Of a stretch of DNA of 64,000 bases, positions 50,721 to 59,708 are shown in pieces. The stretch's first letter is position 1; every line of letters starts with the position of its first letter. The notes beneath the pieces were generated by a model, which searched no databases, was not told where the DNA came from, and saw only the letters and a program-made list of their open reading frames with translations. The translations under genes and the position numbers were made by a program. Source of the stretch: Mesorhizobium sp. (GTDB taxonomy: Bacteria > Pseudomonadota > Alphaproteobacteria > Rhizobiales > Rhizobiaceae); NCBI RefSeq assembly GCF_004963255.1, contig NZ_SUGA01000016.1:59898-123897 (forward strand). The letters are read 5' to 3'.

Positions 50721-52292
50721 ATGATCCGCCTTCTCGTCTTCCTCGCCGTCGTCTTCGCGCTGGGGCTCGGCTTTGCCTGGCTGGCCGACCGCCCGGGCGA
50801 GATGCTCGTCACCTTCAACGGCTACCAGTACCAAGTCACGCTGATGGTGGCGGCGGTGGCGATCGTCGCCGTGGTCGCCGCGGTGATGATCGTCTGGTGG
50901 CTGATCAAGTCGCTGTGGAACAGCCCCTACACGATCTCGCGCTATTTCCGCGTGCGCCGCCGCGACCGCGGCTACCAGGCGCTGTCGACGGGCATGATCG
51001 CGGCCGGCGCCGGCGACGGGGCGCTGGCGCGCAAGAAGACCAAGGAAGCGGCGAAGCTGATCAGCTCCGACCAGGAGCCGTTGATCAACCTGCTCGACGC
51101 GCAAGCCTCGCTACTAGAAGGCGACCATGAAGGCGCGCGGGAAAAGTTCGAGCGGATGCTCGACGATCCCGAGATGCGGCTGCTCGGCCTGCGCGGGCTT
51201 TATCTGGAGGCCGAGCGGCTCGGCGACCGTAACGCCGCGCGCCATTATGCCGGCCGCGCGGCGGCGGTGGCGCCGCAGCTCGCCTGGGCAGCGGAATCGA
51301 CGCTGGAGGAACTCACCGAACGTGGCGACTGGGACGGCGCGCTGAAGCTGGTCGAGGCGCAGAAATCGACCAGGCAGATCGAGCGCGATGCCGCCAACCG
51401 CCGCCGCGCCGTGCTGCTGACGGCCAAGGCGCAGGCGCTCGTCGACAGCGACCCGAATGCGGCCCGCACCGCGGCGCTCGAAGCCAACAAGCTGGCGCCC
51501 GATTTCGCGCCGGCCGCGGTGATCGCCGCCGATCTGGTTATCCGGCAAAACGACCTGCGCAAGGGCTCCAAGATCCTGGAAGCCGCCTGGAAGGCCGAGC
51601 CGCATCCCGACATTGCCGAGCTTTACACGCATGCGAGGCCGGGCGACGCCGTGCTCGACCGTCTCAACCGGGCGAAGAAGCTGCAGGAATTGAAGAAGAA
51701 CCACGCCGAGTCGTCCATGGCCGTGGCGCGCGCGGCGCTCGACGCGCAGGACTTCGCCACCGCGCGGCGCGAGGCGGAGGCCGCGATCCGCATGGATCGC
51801 CGCGAGGGCGCCTATCTTCTGCTCGCCGATATCGAGGAAGCCGAGACCGGCGACCAGGGCAAGGTCAGGCAGCTGCTGTCCAAAGCCGTACGTGCGCCGC
51901 GCGATCCGGCCTGGGTGGCGGACGGCGTCATCTCCGAGCGCTGGGCGCCGGTGTCGCCGGTCACCGGCAAGCTCGACGCCTTCACCTGGCGTGCGCCGAT
52001 GGAGCGGCTCGGCCAGCTGATCGACAGCGAGACGGATGCCGCGGTGCCGGCAATCACCGCCGCGCCGCCCGCTGCAGCACCCGCTGAAAAGGCGATCGAG
52101 AATGTTGCGGACGCGCCTGTCGAGAAGCCCTTGCCGGCGAATGGCGGCGAGAAGGACGCGGCTGTTACGGAAGATATCAGCGAAGCTGAAACCGCCGGGC
52201 GGAGTTCGGAATTACCTCCTCTGCCCGACGATCCGGGTGTCGCGCCGGAAGAGGAAGCGGAAAAATCGCCGCGCCGGTTTCGTTTGTTCTGA
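50721..52292 (+). CDS. HemY-like TPR membrane protein
   Basis: This 523-residue protein has two N-terminal transmembrane helices (LLVFLAVVFALGLGFAWLAD and MVAAVAIVAVVAAVMIVWWL) and the HemY N-terminal motif NSPYTISRYFRVRRRDRGYQ then ALSTGMIAAGAGD. TPR-like helical repeats run from about 100 to 400, and the tail is acidic, Ala/Pro-rich. It follows the Mic60 gene by 10 bases and is a classical hem-cluster partner. Its precise role in heme synthesis is not settled. Confidence 0.9.
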   Translation: MIRLLVFLAVVFALGLGFAWLADRPGEMLVTFNGYQYQVTLMVAAVAIVAVVAAVMIVWWLIKSLWNSPYTISRYFRVRRRDRGYQALSTGMIAAGAGDGALARKKTKEAAKLISSDQEPLINLLDAQASLLEGDHEGAREKFERMLDDPEMRLLGLRGLYLEAERLGDRNAARHYAGRAAAVAPQLAWAAESTLEELTERGDWDGALKLVEAQKSTRQIERDAANRRRAVLLTAKAQALVDSDPNAARTAALEANKLAPDFAPAAVIAADLVIRQNDLRKGSKILEAAWKAEPHPDIAELYTHARPGDAVLDRLNRAKKLQELKKNHAESSMAVARAALDAQDFATARREAEAAIRMDRREGAYLLLADIEEAETGDQGKVRQLLSKAVRAPRDPAWVADGVISERWAPVSPVTGKLDAFTWRAPMERLGQLIDSETDAAVPAITAAPPAAAPAEKAIENVADAPVEKPLPANGGEKDAAVTEDISEAETAGRSSELPPLPDDPGVAPEEEAEKSPRRFRLF

Positions 52293-52325
52293 GGCAGGGT
52301 TTTGGCGGGCAAGGAAAAGGTATCG

Positions 52326-52805
52326 ATGTTCGAGCGCGTATTGGCCTTCCTGAGGGATCTGCCTGGAGGCGGCGAGGCCAAGCCGAGCGCCGACGATCCG
52401 CGCGTCGCGGCTTCGGCGCTGCTCTATCATGTGATGAACGCCGACGGCGTGCGCCAGGACGTCGAATGGGAGCGCTTCAAGCAGATCCTGGCCGAGACCT
52501 ATTCGGTGAGCGGCGACGAGCTCGACGCGCTGGCGGCCGCAGGCGAGCGCGCCGACAATGAGGCGATCGACCTCTACGCCTTCACCAGCGTCTTGAAGCG
52601 CGATCTCGACGCCGAGGCGCGCAAGGCCTTTATCGGACTGATGTGGGAAATCGTCTATGCCGACGGCGAGCTCGACGAGCTCGAGGACAACACGGTCTGG
52701 CGGGTCGCCGAGCTGATCGGCGTCGAGCGCCGTGACCGCATCGAGGCGCGCCGCAAGGCGGCGGCGCAGGTGCCCGGCGTGCGGGGCAAGTCGAGCGACG
52801 AATAA
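52326..52805 (+). CDS. TerB-family protein
   Basis: This 159-residue soluble helical protein contains AASALLYHVMNADGVRQDVE, MFERVLAFLRDLPGG at the start, and FIGLMWEIVYADGELDELED, the repeated acidic A-DG-E motif of TerB/DjlA-type domains that may bind metal. AAGGAAAAGG precedes 52326 and decides this ATG over a TTG upstream. It is in line with hemY. Confidence 0.88.
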   Translation: MFERVLAFLRDLPGGGEAKPSADDPRVAASALLYHVMNADGVRQDVEWERFKQILAETYSVSGDELDALAAAGERADNEAIDLYAFTSVLKRDLDAEARKAFIGLMWEIVYADGELDELEDNTVWRVAELIGVERRDRIEARRKAAAQVPGVRGKSSDE

Positions 52806-52823
52806 CGGGACCCATCGCCTTCC

Positions 52824-53540
52824 ATGCCACCCAGAGCGAGGCCGAGACCAAAAATCCTGATCGTGCTGCATCAGGAAACGTCAAGCCCCGGCCGCGTCGG
52901 CCATATGCTGCTGGAAGAAGGTTTCGACCTCGACATCCGCCGGCCGCCATTGGGCGACGAATTGCCCTGCACGCTGGACGATCATGCCGGCGCGGTGGTG
53001 TTCGGCGGGCCGATGAGCGCCAATGACGAGGACGAGTTCGTCCGCCGCGAGACCGACTGGCTGGAAATCCCGCTCAAGGAGAACCGGCCGTTCCTCGGCA
53101 TCTGCCTCGGCGCGCAGATGCTCGCCAACCATTTGGGCGGCAAGGTCGAGGGCCATGGCGATGGGTTGGTCGAGATCGGCTGGTATCCGCTGAAGGCGAC
53201 CGAGGCCGGCAAGCAGCTGCTGCACTGGCCGGAGATGGTCTACCAGTTCCACCGCGAGGGCTTTTCACTGCCGAAGGAAGCGACGCTGCTGGCAACCGCG
53301 GAAACCTATCCCAACCAGGCCTTCCGCTATGGCGACAACGCCTGGGGCATCCAATTCCATGGCGAGCTGACCCGGATCATGATGCATCGCTGGGTGGTGC
53401 GCGGCGCGCATCGCTTCGAGCTGCCCGGCGCCCAGCCCGGCCGCGACCATCTCGGCGGCCGGCTGATCTGGGACATGCACCTCAAGCGCTGGCTGGGCGA
53501 GTTTCTGGGGCTGATTTTTGGCCGGCCGGCGGCGGGGTAG
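52824..53540 (+). CDS. class-I glutamine amidotransferase-like protein
   Basis: This 238-residue protein has the triad of class-I GATases: nucleophile C94 in FLGICLGAQMLANHLGG and H179 and E181 in WGIQFHGELT. The family resembles stand-alone GMP synthase-like amidotransferases. The substrate is unknown. It starts 18 bases after the TerB gene and probably ends the hem-mic60 unit. Confidence 0.93.
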   Translation: MPPRARPRPKILIVLHQETSSPGRVGHMLLEEGFDLDIRRPPLGDELPCTLDDHAGAVVFGGPMSANDEDEFVRRETDWLEIPLKENRPFLGICLGAQMLANHLGGKVEGHGDGLVEIGWYPLKATEAGKQLLHWPEMVYQFHREGFSLPKEATLLATAETYPNQAFRYGDNAWGIQFHGELTRIMMHRWVVRGAHRFELPGAQPGRDHLGGRLIWDMHLKRWLGEFLGLIFGRPAAG

Positions 53541-53594
53541 AGTTACCGAATTTGCTTCGAACGGCTGTGCTCGACTCAAAAAATTGCGCCGCCT

Positions 53595-53861
53595 TCAAGG
53601 ATTTTGCTCGCTGGTAAGCTCCTGTATTTTCTCGAGGAGATTTTTGACGAGCAGCCGATAGACGCGTGTGAGTTCGTCCGGGGACAGTTCAACCCTGATG
53701 TCGTACTTGCCGGAATAGTTCGCCTGGAGATCAACGGTTCCGAACAGCGTCGTCGCGCCATCGCGAATGTCGGTGGCCACGATCATGTTCGCCAATGGCT
53801 GATCCAGCAGAATAACGCCTGGTTCTCCGGGATGATTGTGCGTTGTCGTGCGTATTTTCAC
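53595..53861 (-). CDS. hypothetical protein
   Basis: This 88-residue protein starts at GTG after AGGAGG. I recognise no family. It is a mixed alpha/beta protein with IVATDIRDGATTLFGTVDLQ and YDIRVELSPDELTRVYRLLV. Downstream is the convergent amidotransferase gene; on the other side lies a divergent small gene. No membrane segment is visible. Confidence 0.65.
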   Translation of the reverse strand: MKIRTTTHNHPGEPGVILLDQPLANMIVATDIRDGATTLFGTVDLQANYSGKYDIRVELSPDELTRVYRLLVKNLLEKIQELTSEQNP

Positions 53862-54025
53862 AACGTAAACCTCCTGTCAGGTGAGAGCCCGCCTCTCCAC
53901 ATCAGCATCGGGCTCTTTCCAAGATAGAAGCCATCCCCTCGAAACGCGAGGAACAAAAACGGATGGTATCGGTGCGGCCCCGAATCTGTGTTATGCGCCG
54001 CCCAATCAATCAAAAGGAAGATACT

Positions 54026-54256
54026 GTGAGCGAACTGACCTTGGCCGAGGCGATCGAAAACATCTATGCCTCACTTCGAGCGGACAATGCCGACCTGGAT
54101 GCGCATATCGCAACCCTCAAGGCGGCACTGGCACGAGAGGGAAAGAAACAGGCGGTTTTCGATCCGACCAGGCTGGTGCAGAACAACCGCGCCGGCCGCA
54201 AGTTGATGCAGGCCTATTTTCGGCAGCGCGGCGTTAGCGTGAGCTTTTCGGAGTAG
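54026..54256 (+). CDS. small hypothetical protein
   Basis: This 76-residue protein starts at GTG after AAAGGAAG (5-base spacing); an upstream frame gives no better start. It is helical and charged: AEAIENIYASLRADNADLDA and a basic C-terminus VQNNRAGRKLMQAYFRQRGV, which could contact nucleic acid. No family is recognised. Confidence 0.65.
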   Translation: MSELTLAEAIENIYASLRADNADLDAHIATLKAALAREGKKQAVFDPTRLVQNNRAGRKLMQAYFRQRGVSVSFSE

Positions 54257-54340
54257 AACGGTTTCCGACCGTATTTCCTTGATCGACGGCGCAGGCTGAT
54301 TGGCCCGGCGTCGGATCGGCGGGTTAGGCCCGGCTATTGA

Positions 54341-55579
54341 TCAATTCCGGCTGTTCAGATGCCTTACCTGCCGCAGCGCCGGGAACAGCCAGGCCCACAG
54401 CCCCGCAACCGCGACAGCGCCGATGCCGCCGATCACCACGGCGGGAACCGTGCCGATCAGCGCCGCCATGGTGCCGGCACGGAACTCGCCGACCTCGTTG
54501 GAGGCGCCGACGAAGACCTGGTTGACGGCGTTGACGCGGCCGCGCACGTCGTCGGGCGTCCAGAGCTGGATCAGCGTCTCGCGGATATAGACGCTGAACA
54601 TGTCGGTGGCGCCGAGCAAGGCAAGTGCTGCGATTGACAGCCAGGTTATGGTCGAGACGCCGAACAGCACGGTGAAGGCGCCGAACAGGGCGACGAAGCC
54701 CAGCATGATCTTGCCCGCATGGTCGCGGATCGGATGGCCGGCGAGCCAGACGGCGACGCAGATGGCGCCGATGCCCGGCGCCGAGCGCAGCAGGCCGAGG
54801 CCCCATGGGCCGAGCTCAAGGATATCACGCGCATAGACCGGCAGCAGCGCCGAAGCGCCCGACAGAAGGACGGCGAAGAGGTCGAGTGAGATCGCGCCGA
54901 GCACGATCTTCTCGCTCCAGATATAGCCGAAGCCGGCAAACAGCGTCTGCATCGTCGGCTTGTCGGTGGCCGTCTGCTGAGCGGGCTTCGGGATGGTGAA
55001 GATCAGCACCGCGGCGGCGAGCATCAATATGGCGGCGGTGGCGTAGGCGACTTCCGCCGAAACGCCGTAGAGCAGGCCGCCGGCGACCGGGCCGACGATG
55101 GTCGCCGTCTGCCAGGCCGACGAGTTCCAGGCGATGGCGTTGGCGAAGTCTTCCTGCGGCACAAGATTGGCGAAGAGCGAGGACGAAGCCGGTCCGTAGA
55201 AGGCCCGCGCAATGCCGAACATCACCAGCACGATGAAGATCGGCAGCGGGCTGGTCAGGCCGCGCAGCGTCAGAAGCAAAAGGGCCAGCGCGCAGCCGGC
55301 CTCGACCAACGTCGCCAGCGTCATGATCAGCCGGCGGCCGAAGCGGTCGGCGACGACGCCGGTGACCAGAACCAGAAGCAGCGAGGGCAGAAACTGGACG
55401 ATGCCGACAATGCCGAGATCGAACGGGTCGCGGGTCAGGTCATAGACCTGCCAGCCGACGGCGACCGAGACGATCATGGTGGCGAAAGTCGTGAGGAAGC
55501 GCGCCGTCCAGTAGCTGAGGAACGGGCGGTGCCGGAACGCGGCGTAGCGCTGGTCGGGTGAGGTTGCTTCGGCTGTCAT
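54341..55579 (-). CDS. MFS transporter
   Basis: This 412-residue protein has about twelve hydrophobic segments and the MFS-3 pattern: YWTARFLTTFATMIVSVAVG, VTGVVADRFGRRLIMTLATL (loop 2-3 motif), GPASSSLFANLVPQEDFANA, WTPDDVRGRVNAVNQVFVG. This subgroup (DHA/enterobactin-exporter-like) exports small molecules, and the substrate is unknown. The ATG at 55579 was chosen over an upstream frame without family similarity. Confidence 0.92.
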   Translation of the reverse strand: MTAEATSPDQRYAAFRHRPFLSYWTARFLTTFATMIVSVAVGWQVYDLTRDPFDLGIVGIVQFLPSLLLVLVTGVVADRFGRRLIMTLATLVEAGCALALLLLTLRGLTSPLPIFIVLVMFGIARAFYGPASSSLFANLVPQEDFANAIAWNSSAWQTATIVGPVAGGLLYGVSAEVAYATAAILMLAAAVLIFTIPKPAQQTATDKPTMQTLFAGFGYIWSEKIVLGAISLDLFAVLLSGASALLPVYARDILELGPWGLGLLRSAPGIGAICVAVWLAGHPIRDHAGKIMLGFVALFGAFTVLFGVSTITWLSIAALALLGATDMFSVYIRETLIQLWTPDDVRGRVNAVNQVFVGASNEVGEFRAGTMAALIGTVPAVVIGGIGAVAVAGLWAWLFPALRQVRHLNSRN

Positions 55580-55720
55580 GGTTCGAGGGCCCCGTTGCGA
55601 CGATGGCCGGCGGGGCACGGTGGGCGCTGGTCCGGCCAGAACCGTTTAGCCCAGTTCGCTCTCCAGCGCGCGCAAAAATCCGCGCTGGATCAAAGAAAAT
55701 GCAAACTTTTGAGTGGCGGC

Positions 55721-56821
55721 TCAGTCCCGCAACGCGGCGGAGATGGCGTCGAGGCCGCCGCGCAGATCCGCTTCCGTCGGCCAGCCGAAGCCGAGGCGGA
55801 AGAAGCGCTTCGGCATCTCGAACCAGTGGCCGGGGCCGACATAGGTGCCGTGCTCCTCCAGCAGCCGGGTGTAGAAGCGGTCGAGGTCGAAGCCGGCACC
55901 GCCATTGAGCCGCGGGAAGCCGACGACCCCGCCTTGCGGCCGCACCCAGTCGACAAGAGGTTCGCCGTCGATCCAGGCCTGCACGATGTCGCGGCGCCTG
56001 GCCATGTCCGGCAGCAGCGAGGCGAGGAAGGCGTCACGCCGTTCGAGCGTGGCGCGGGCGATCACCTCGTCGATGACGCTGCCGCAGATGCCGATCTGCT
56101 CCTTGGCGGCGAGGAAGGTTTCCTGCAGCGCCGGATCCCGGGTCAGCAGCCAGCCGATGCGGATGCCCGGAATGCCGAAGGCCTTGGACAGCGAGCAGAC
56201 GCTGATGGCGCTCGGGCTGAGCGACGCCGCCGCGGGCAGGCGGGTGCCGAAGGAAAGGTCGCGATAGGTCTCGTCGACCAGCAGGCGGCATTTGCGGCTC
56301 TCGGCAAGCGCGACCAGCGCGTCGAGATCGGCGCGTGTCATCATCGTGCCGGTCGGGTTGTGCGGGCAGGTGACGCTGATCAGTTTCGTGTTCGGCCGCA
56401 GCTCCGCCTTCATGCGTTCGATGTCGACGGCAAAGCCCTGGTCGAAATCGAGATCGACATAGGAGATGGCGCAGCCGATCGCCTTCGGCGTCTCGATGTT
56501 GGTGGCGTAGTTCGGCCGCACGACGACGAGATGGTCGCTGGCCGACAGCAGCGCGGTGGCGATGATGAACAGCGCGCCGGCGGCGCCCGCCGTTACCAGC
56601 ACATCGCCAGGAGAAACGCCCTTGTCCTGCGCGGCGATCAGCGCGCGCAACTCCTTGTCGCCGCGATGCTCGCCATAGAACAAGGTGAGGTCGGGCAGCG
56701 TCAGGCCGATGTCGGAAAGCTTCTGGTCGGCGATGGAGCTTTCGGAGAGGTTGTAGCGGATGCGGTCGTAGCCGTATTCCTCCGGCGCTTCCTTCTCGAT
56801 CAGCATCCTGGCGTAGTTCAT
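55721..56821 (-). CDS. PLP-dependent aminotransferase (class I/II)
   Basis: This 366-residue fold-type I enzyme has PLP Schiff-base lysine K213 in CSLSKAFGIPGIRIGWLL. N155 (TCPHNPTGTM) and D183 (LLVDETYRDL) hold the cofactor, and R221 is in the RIGW motif. The substrate is not evident. GGGGAGGCAAGCC precedes the ATG, which excludes the ORF's earlier start. It stands between the MFS and mucR genes on the same strand. Confidence 0.92.
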   Translation of the reverse strand: MNYARMLIEKEAPEEYGYDRIRYNLSESSIADQKLSDIGLTLPDLTLFYGEHRGDKELRALIAAQDKGVSPGDVLVTAGAAGALFIIATALLSASDHLVVVRPNYATNIETPKAIGCAISYVDLDFDQGFAVDIERMKAELRPNTKLISVTCPHNPTGTMMTRADLDALVALAESRKCRLLVDETYRDLSFGTRLPAAASLSPSAISVCSLSKAFGIPGIRIGWLLTRDPALQETFLAAKEQIGICGSVIDEVIARATLERRDAFLASLLPDMARRRDIVQAWIDGEPLVDWVRPQGGVVGFPRLNGGAGFDLDRFYTRLLEEHGTYVGPGHWFEMPKRFFRLGFGWPTEADLRGGLDAISAALRD

Positions 56822-56864
56822 GGCTTGCCTCCCCAATCTCCGGTGGTATCAAAGCCACAAAAGC

Positions 56865-56901
56865 GGAAAGCCTGCCAAGGCAGATTCCTCGGCAGGCTTC
56901 C
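56865..56901 (-). terminator. mucR rho-independent terminator
   Basis: Read on the minus strand, GGAAGCCTGCC pairs with GGCAGGCTTTCC around a 14-base loop and is followed by GCTTTTG. It is about 28-60 bases after the mucR stop. Confidence 0.7.
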
Positions 56902-56928
56902 TCAAATCATTGGTGCAGGCGCGTTCTT

Positions 56929-57390
56929 TCAGGCGGTCGCCTTGGCCTTCCTGCCCTTGGCTGGCTTCACCGGTTCCGGCTCCGCCTTGCGGCCAAGGCC
57001 GATCGACTTGGCCAGTTGCGAGCGCGAGGCTGCATAATTGGGAGCGACCATCGGATAGTCGACCGGCAAGCCCCATTTGGTGCGGTAGGCTTCGGGCGTC
57101 AGGCCGAAATGCACGCCGATATGGCGCTTCAGCGATTTGAACTTCTTCCCGTCCTCAAGGCAGATGATGTGGTCCGGCGTCACCGAGCGCTTGGGGTTGA
57201 CCGCGGGAACCGGCGGGGGCGCGGCGGGTTCCGCCGGCTGGCTGATCCCGCCGATCGACGAGGCGACGCTGGCGATCAGTCCGCCCAGGTCCGAAGCGGG
57301 CAGGCGGTTTTTCGCGACATAGGCCGATACGATGTGAGCGGTGAGCTCGAGCAGATCGACTTCCTTGGCTGTGCTGGTGTCTTCGTCCAC
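56929..57390 (-). CDS. mucR: MucR/Ros-family transcriptional regulator
   Basis: This 153-residue protein has the N-terminal oligomerisation part LLELTAHIVSAYVAKNRLPA and a C-terminal zinc-finger-like DNA-binding domain, IICLEDGKKFKSLKRHIGVH then FGLTPEAYRTKWGLPVDYPM. The finger ligands read C-x-x-D ... H-x-x-x-x-H, with Asp in place of the second Cys. The GTG at 57390 follows AGGGAC; it gives the usual short N-terminus. MucR regulators bind AT-rich promoters and act on exopolysaccharide, motility and symbiosis genes. Confidence 0.92.
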   Translation of the reverse strand: MDEDTSTAKEVDLLELTAHIVSAYVAKNRLPASDLGGLIASVASSIGGISQPAEPAAPPPVPAVNPKRSVTPDHIICLEDGKKFKSLKRHIGVHFGLTPEAYRTKWGLPVDYPMVAPNYAASRSQLAKSIGLGRKAEPEPVKPAKGRKAKATA

Positions 57391-57595
57391 GTAGTCCCTC
57401 CATTTCTGCCGCAAGGTCGCGAAACCGATCCGGCTTTCGCGGTGTGTAATGTCAAAGCGCTGTCAGCGTTGTTGGCGAATTCGAAAGCCGCAGGGGCCGC
57501 AGGCTGGCGAATTCCTAGTCGGCAAATCTGCGCGACGCAACGTTTGTCGCATCAATACACGCTGTTTTGAACAATTATACTGAAATGTAACAATA

Positions 57596-58300
57596 TCAGA
57601 CGATCAGCGCCTTGTCGCGCCACAGACGAAATCCACCCTCGAAAGCGCGAGTGTTGTCGCCGCGCCGGGATTTTTCAGGCAATTCATCGAGCTTGTCGAC
57701 ATTGCCGCCGCCGATCACGACATAGTCCGGCTGCAAGGCGGCGCGAAGCCTGCCGACGACGTCGAAAACGTATTTGCGCCACTTCTTCTTCCCGTGCTTC
57801 ACAAGGCCGCGTTCGCCGACATAATCCTCGAAAGTCGCGCCCTTCTTGTAAGGCAGATGGGCAAGCTCCATCGGCTGGCCGACATTCCTGATGATCATGG
57901 CGGCGCCCAGGCCCGTGCCGAGGCCGAGGAACAGCATGCGGCCCCCGTCATAGCTGCCGATCGCCTGCATCAAGGCGTCGTTGACGAGTTTCACCGGCTT
58001 GCCGAAGGAGGCGGTGAAATCATAGCCGTTCCAGCCCTTGCCGAGATTGAAGGGATCGAGCGAGGGCTTGTTGTCCCTTACAGGGCCGGGATAGCCCATC
58101 GAGATCAAGTCGTAGGTCAAGCCCTCGGCAAGATCCCTGACCGAAGCGACGACCTTGTCTGGCGTCAGGCTCGGGCCGGACGGAACGCGGCGCATCTCGC
58201 CGCCGGCGCTGGTGAGGATCTTCACATGCGAGCCGCCGACATCGATGCTGAGCACGATCGGATCGCTGCCCGTCGCGGCGGTCTTTGCTGCCTTCGCCAT
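57596..58300 (-). CDS. ROK-family kinase, polyphosphate glucokinase-like
   Basis: This 234-residue protein has the phosphate-binding motif VLSIDVGGSHVKILTSAGGE, GYPGPVRDNKP, VNDALMQAIGSYDGGRMLFL, and GLGTGLGAAMIIRNVGQPME, then LAHLPYKKG. The ExGH catalytic motif is ELAH, with Ala for Gly. The pattern fits polyphosphate-glucokinases and small ROK kinases; the phosphoryl donor cannot be decided. It is the last gene of a GH15-gnd-zwf operon, which suggests glucose as the substrate. Confidence 0.85.
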   Translation of the reverse strand: MAKAAKTAATGSDPIVLSIDVGGSHVKILTSAGGEMRRVPSGPSLTPDKVVASVRDLAEGLTYDLISMGYPGPVRDNKPSLDPFNLGKGWNGYDFTASFGKPVKLVNDALMQAIGSYDGGRMLFLGLGTGLGAAMIIRNVGQPMELAHLPYKKGATFEDYVGERGLVKHGKKKWRKYVFDVVGRLRAALQPDYVVIGGGNVDKLDELPEKSRRGDNTRAFEGGFRLWRDKALIV

Positions 58301-58318
58301 TTCCCTCCTCCCCGGAAA

Positions 58319-59695
58319 TTATCTGGTCGGATTGATCCAGCCATCCGGCGGGCCGAAACCTTTCATGGCATCAGCCGGCCCCCAGGTCTTGGGCGCATAG
58401 ATCGCCGGCGGCGTTGTGTCGCCGAGCACCGGGCCGACGATGCGCCAGGCAAGCTCGGCGGCGTCCTGGCGCGTGAACAGCTGGCCATTGCCGTTCATGG
58501 CGTCGCCGATCAGCCTTTCGTAGGGCGGCATGTCGCCCTTGGAGTCGTCGAGCGCGGTAAGCTCCACCTGCTCGCCGATCATGTCGTCGCCGGCCCTCTT
58601 GCGCTGGGCGCCGATCGAGATCGCCACCTGCGGGTCGATGCGGAAGCGCACGTAATTGGCGTCGTCCGGCTTGATCGGATCGAAGACGTCGAGCGGCGGC
58701 CGCTTCAACCGCACGATCACCTCGGTGGCGTGCACCGGCATGTTCTTGCCGGCGCGGATGAAGAAGGGCACGTCGCGCCAGCGCCAGGTGTCGACGAAGA
58801 AGCGCACCGCGGCGAAGGTCTCCACCGGCGAGTTGGGCCTGACGCCCGGCTCGGCCAGATAGCCGTCGAACTGGCCGCGCACGACGTCGTCCCTGGTCAG
58901 CGTGCGGATGGCGCGCAGCACCTGCACCTTCTCGTCGATCAGGTCGTCGGCCGAGCGGCCGACCGGCGGCTCCATGGCGAGCAGAAGCAGGATGTTGAGC
59001 AAATGGTTCTCGATTACATCGCGGATGCAGCCGACATCGTCATAGAACTTGCCGCGGCCCTCGATGCCGAAATCCTCGGCCATGGTGATCTGCACGCTCT
59101 CGACGAAGTTGCGGTTCCAGATCGGCTCGAGGAAAGAGTTGGCGAAACGGAAATAGAGCAGGTTCTGGATCGCTTCCTTGCCGAGATAGTGGTCGATGCG
59201 GAAGATCGACTGCTCGTCGAACACCAGATGCAGCACCCGGTTCAGCCAGCGCGCCGACTGCAAATCGTGGCCGAAGGGTTTTTCGATCATCAGCCGCGCG
59301 CCGCGCGCGGTGCCGGACTGCTCCAAGCCCTGCACGACGGTCTCGAACATCGTCGGCGGCACAGCCATATAGTGCAGCGGGTGTTGCGCCGGGCCGAGCG
59401 CCGTCCTCAGCTTCTCGAAGGTGCCGCTGTCGCGGTAGTCGCCGCTGACATAGCGCAGCAGCGAGGCGAGCTTGGCAAAGACCATGTCGTCGATGCCGCC
59501 CAGCGCGGTGACGATGCCGTCGCGGGCGCGGTCCACCAGCTTGGGCAGCTCCCAAGGGTCGAAGGCAACGCCGATCACCGGCTCGGCCAACGTTCCCTTG
59601 GCGACCATCTGGTAGAGCGCTGGGAAAATCTTCTTGTGCGCAAGGTCGCCGGTCGCTCCGAAAAGCACCAGCGTGTCGGACCTCTCCTGGCTCAT
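58319..59695 (-). CDS. zwf: glucose-6-phosphate 1-dehydrogenase
   Basis: This 458-residue enzyme makes 6-phosphogluconolactone. It has nucleotide-binding VLFGATGDLAHKKIFPALYQ, EKPFGHDLQSA, and the active-site signature FRIDHYLGKEAIQNLLYFRF. GGGGAGAG precedes the ATG at 59695. It lies 13 bases after gnd in the same operon. No lactonase (pgl) gene is next to it. The expected substrate comes from the adjacent kinase. Confidence 0.96.
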   Translation of the reverse strand: MSQERSDTLVLFGATGDLAHKKIFPALYQMVAKGTLAEPVIGVAFDPWELPKLVDRARDGIVTALGGIDDMVFAKLASLLRYVSGDYRDSGTFEKLRTALGPAQHPLHYMAVPPTMFETVVQGLEQSGTARGARLMIEKPFGHDLQSARWLNRVLHLVFDEQSIFRIDHYLGKEAIQNLLYFRFANSFLEPIWNRNFVESVQITMAEDFGIEGRGKFYDDVGCIRDVIENHLLNILLLLAMEPPVGRSADDLIDEKVQVLRAIRTLTRDDVVRGQFDGYLAEPGVRPNSPVETFAAVRFFVDTWRWRDVPFFIRAGKNMPVHATEVIVRLKRPPLDVFDPIKPDDANYVRFRIDPQVAISIGAQRKRAGDDMIGEQVELTALDDSKGDMPPYERLIGDAMNGNGQLFTRQDAAELAWRIVGPVLGDTTPPAIYAPKTWGPADAMKGFGPPDGWINPTR

Positions 59696-59708
59696 GCCGT
59701 CTCTCCCC

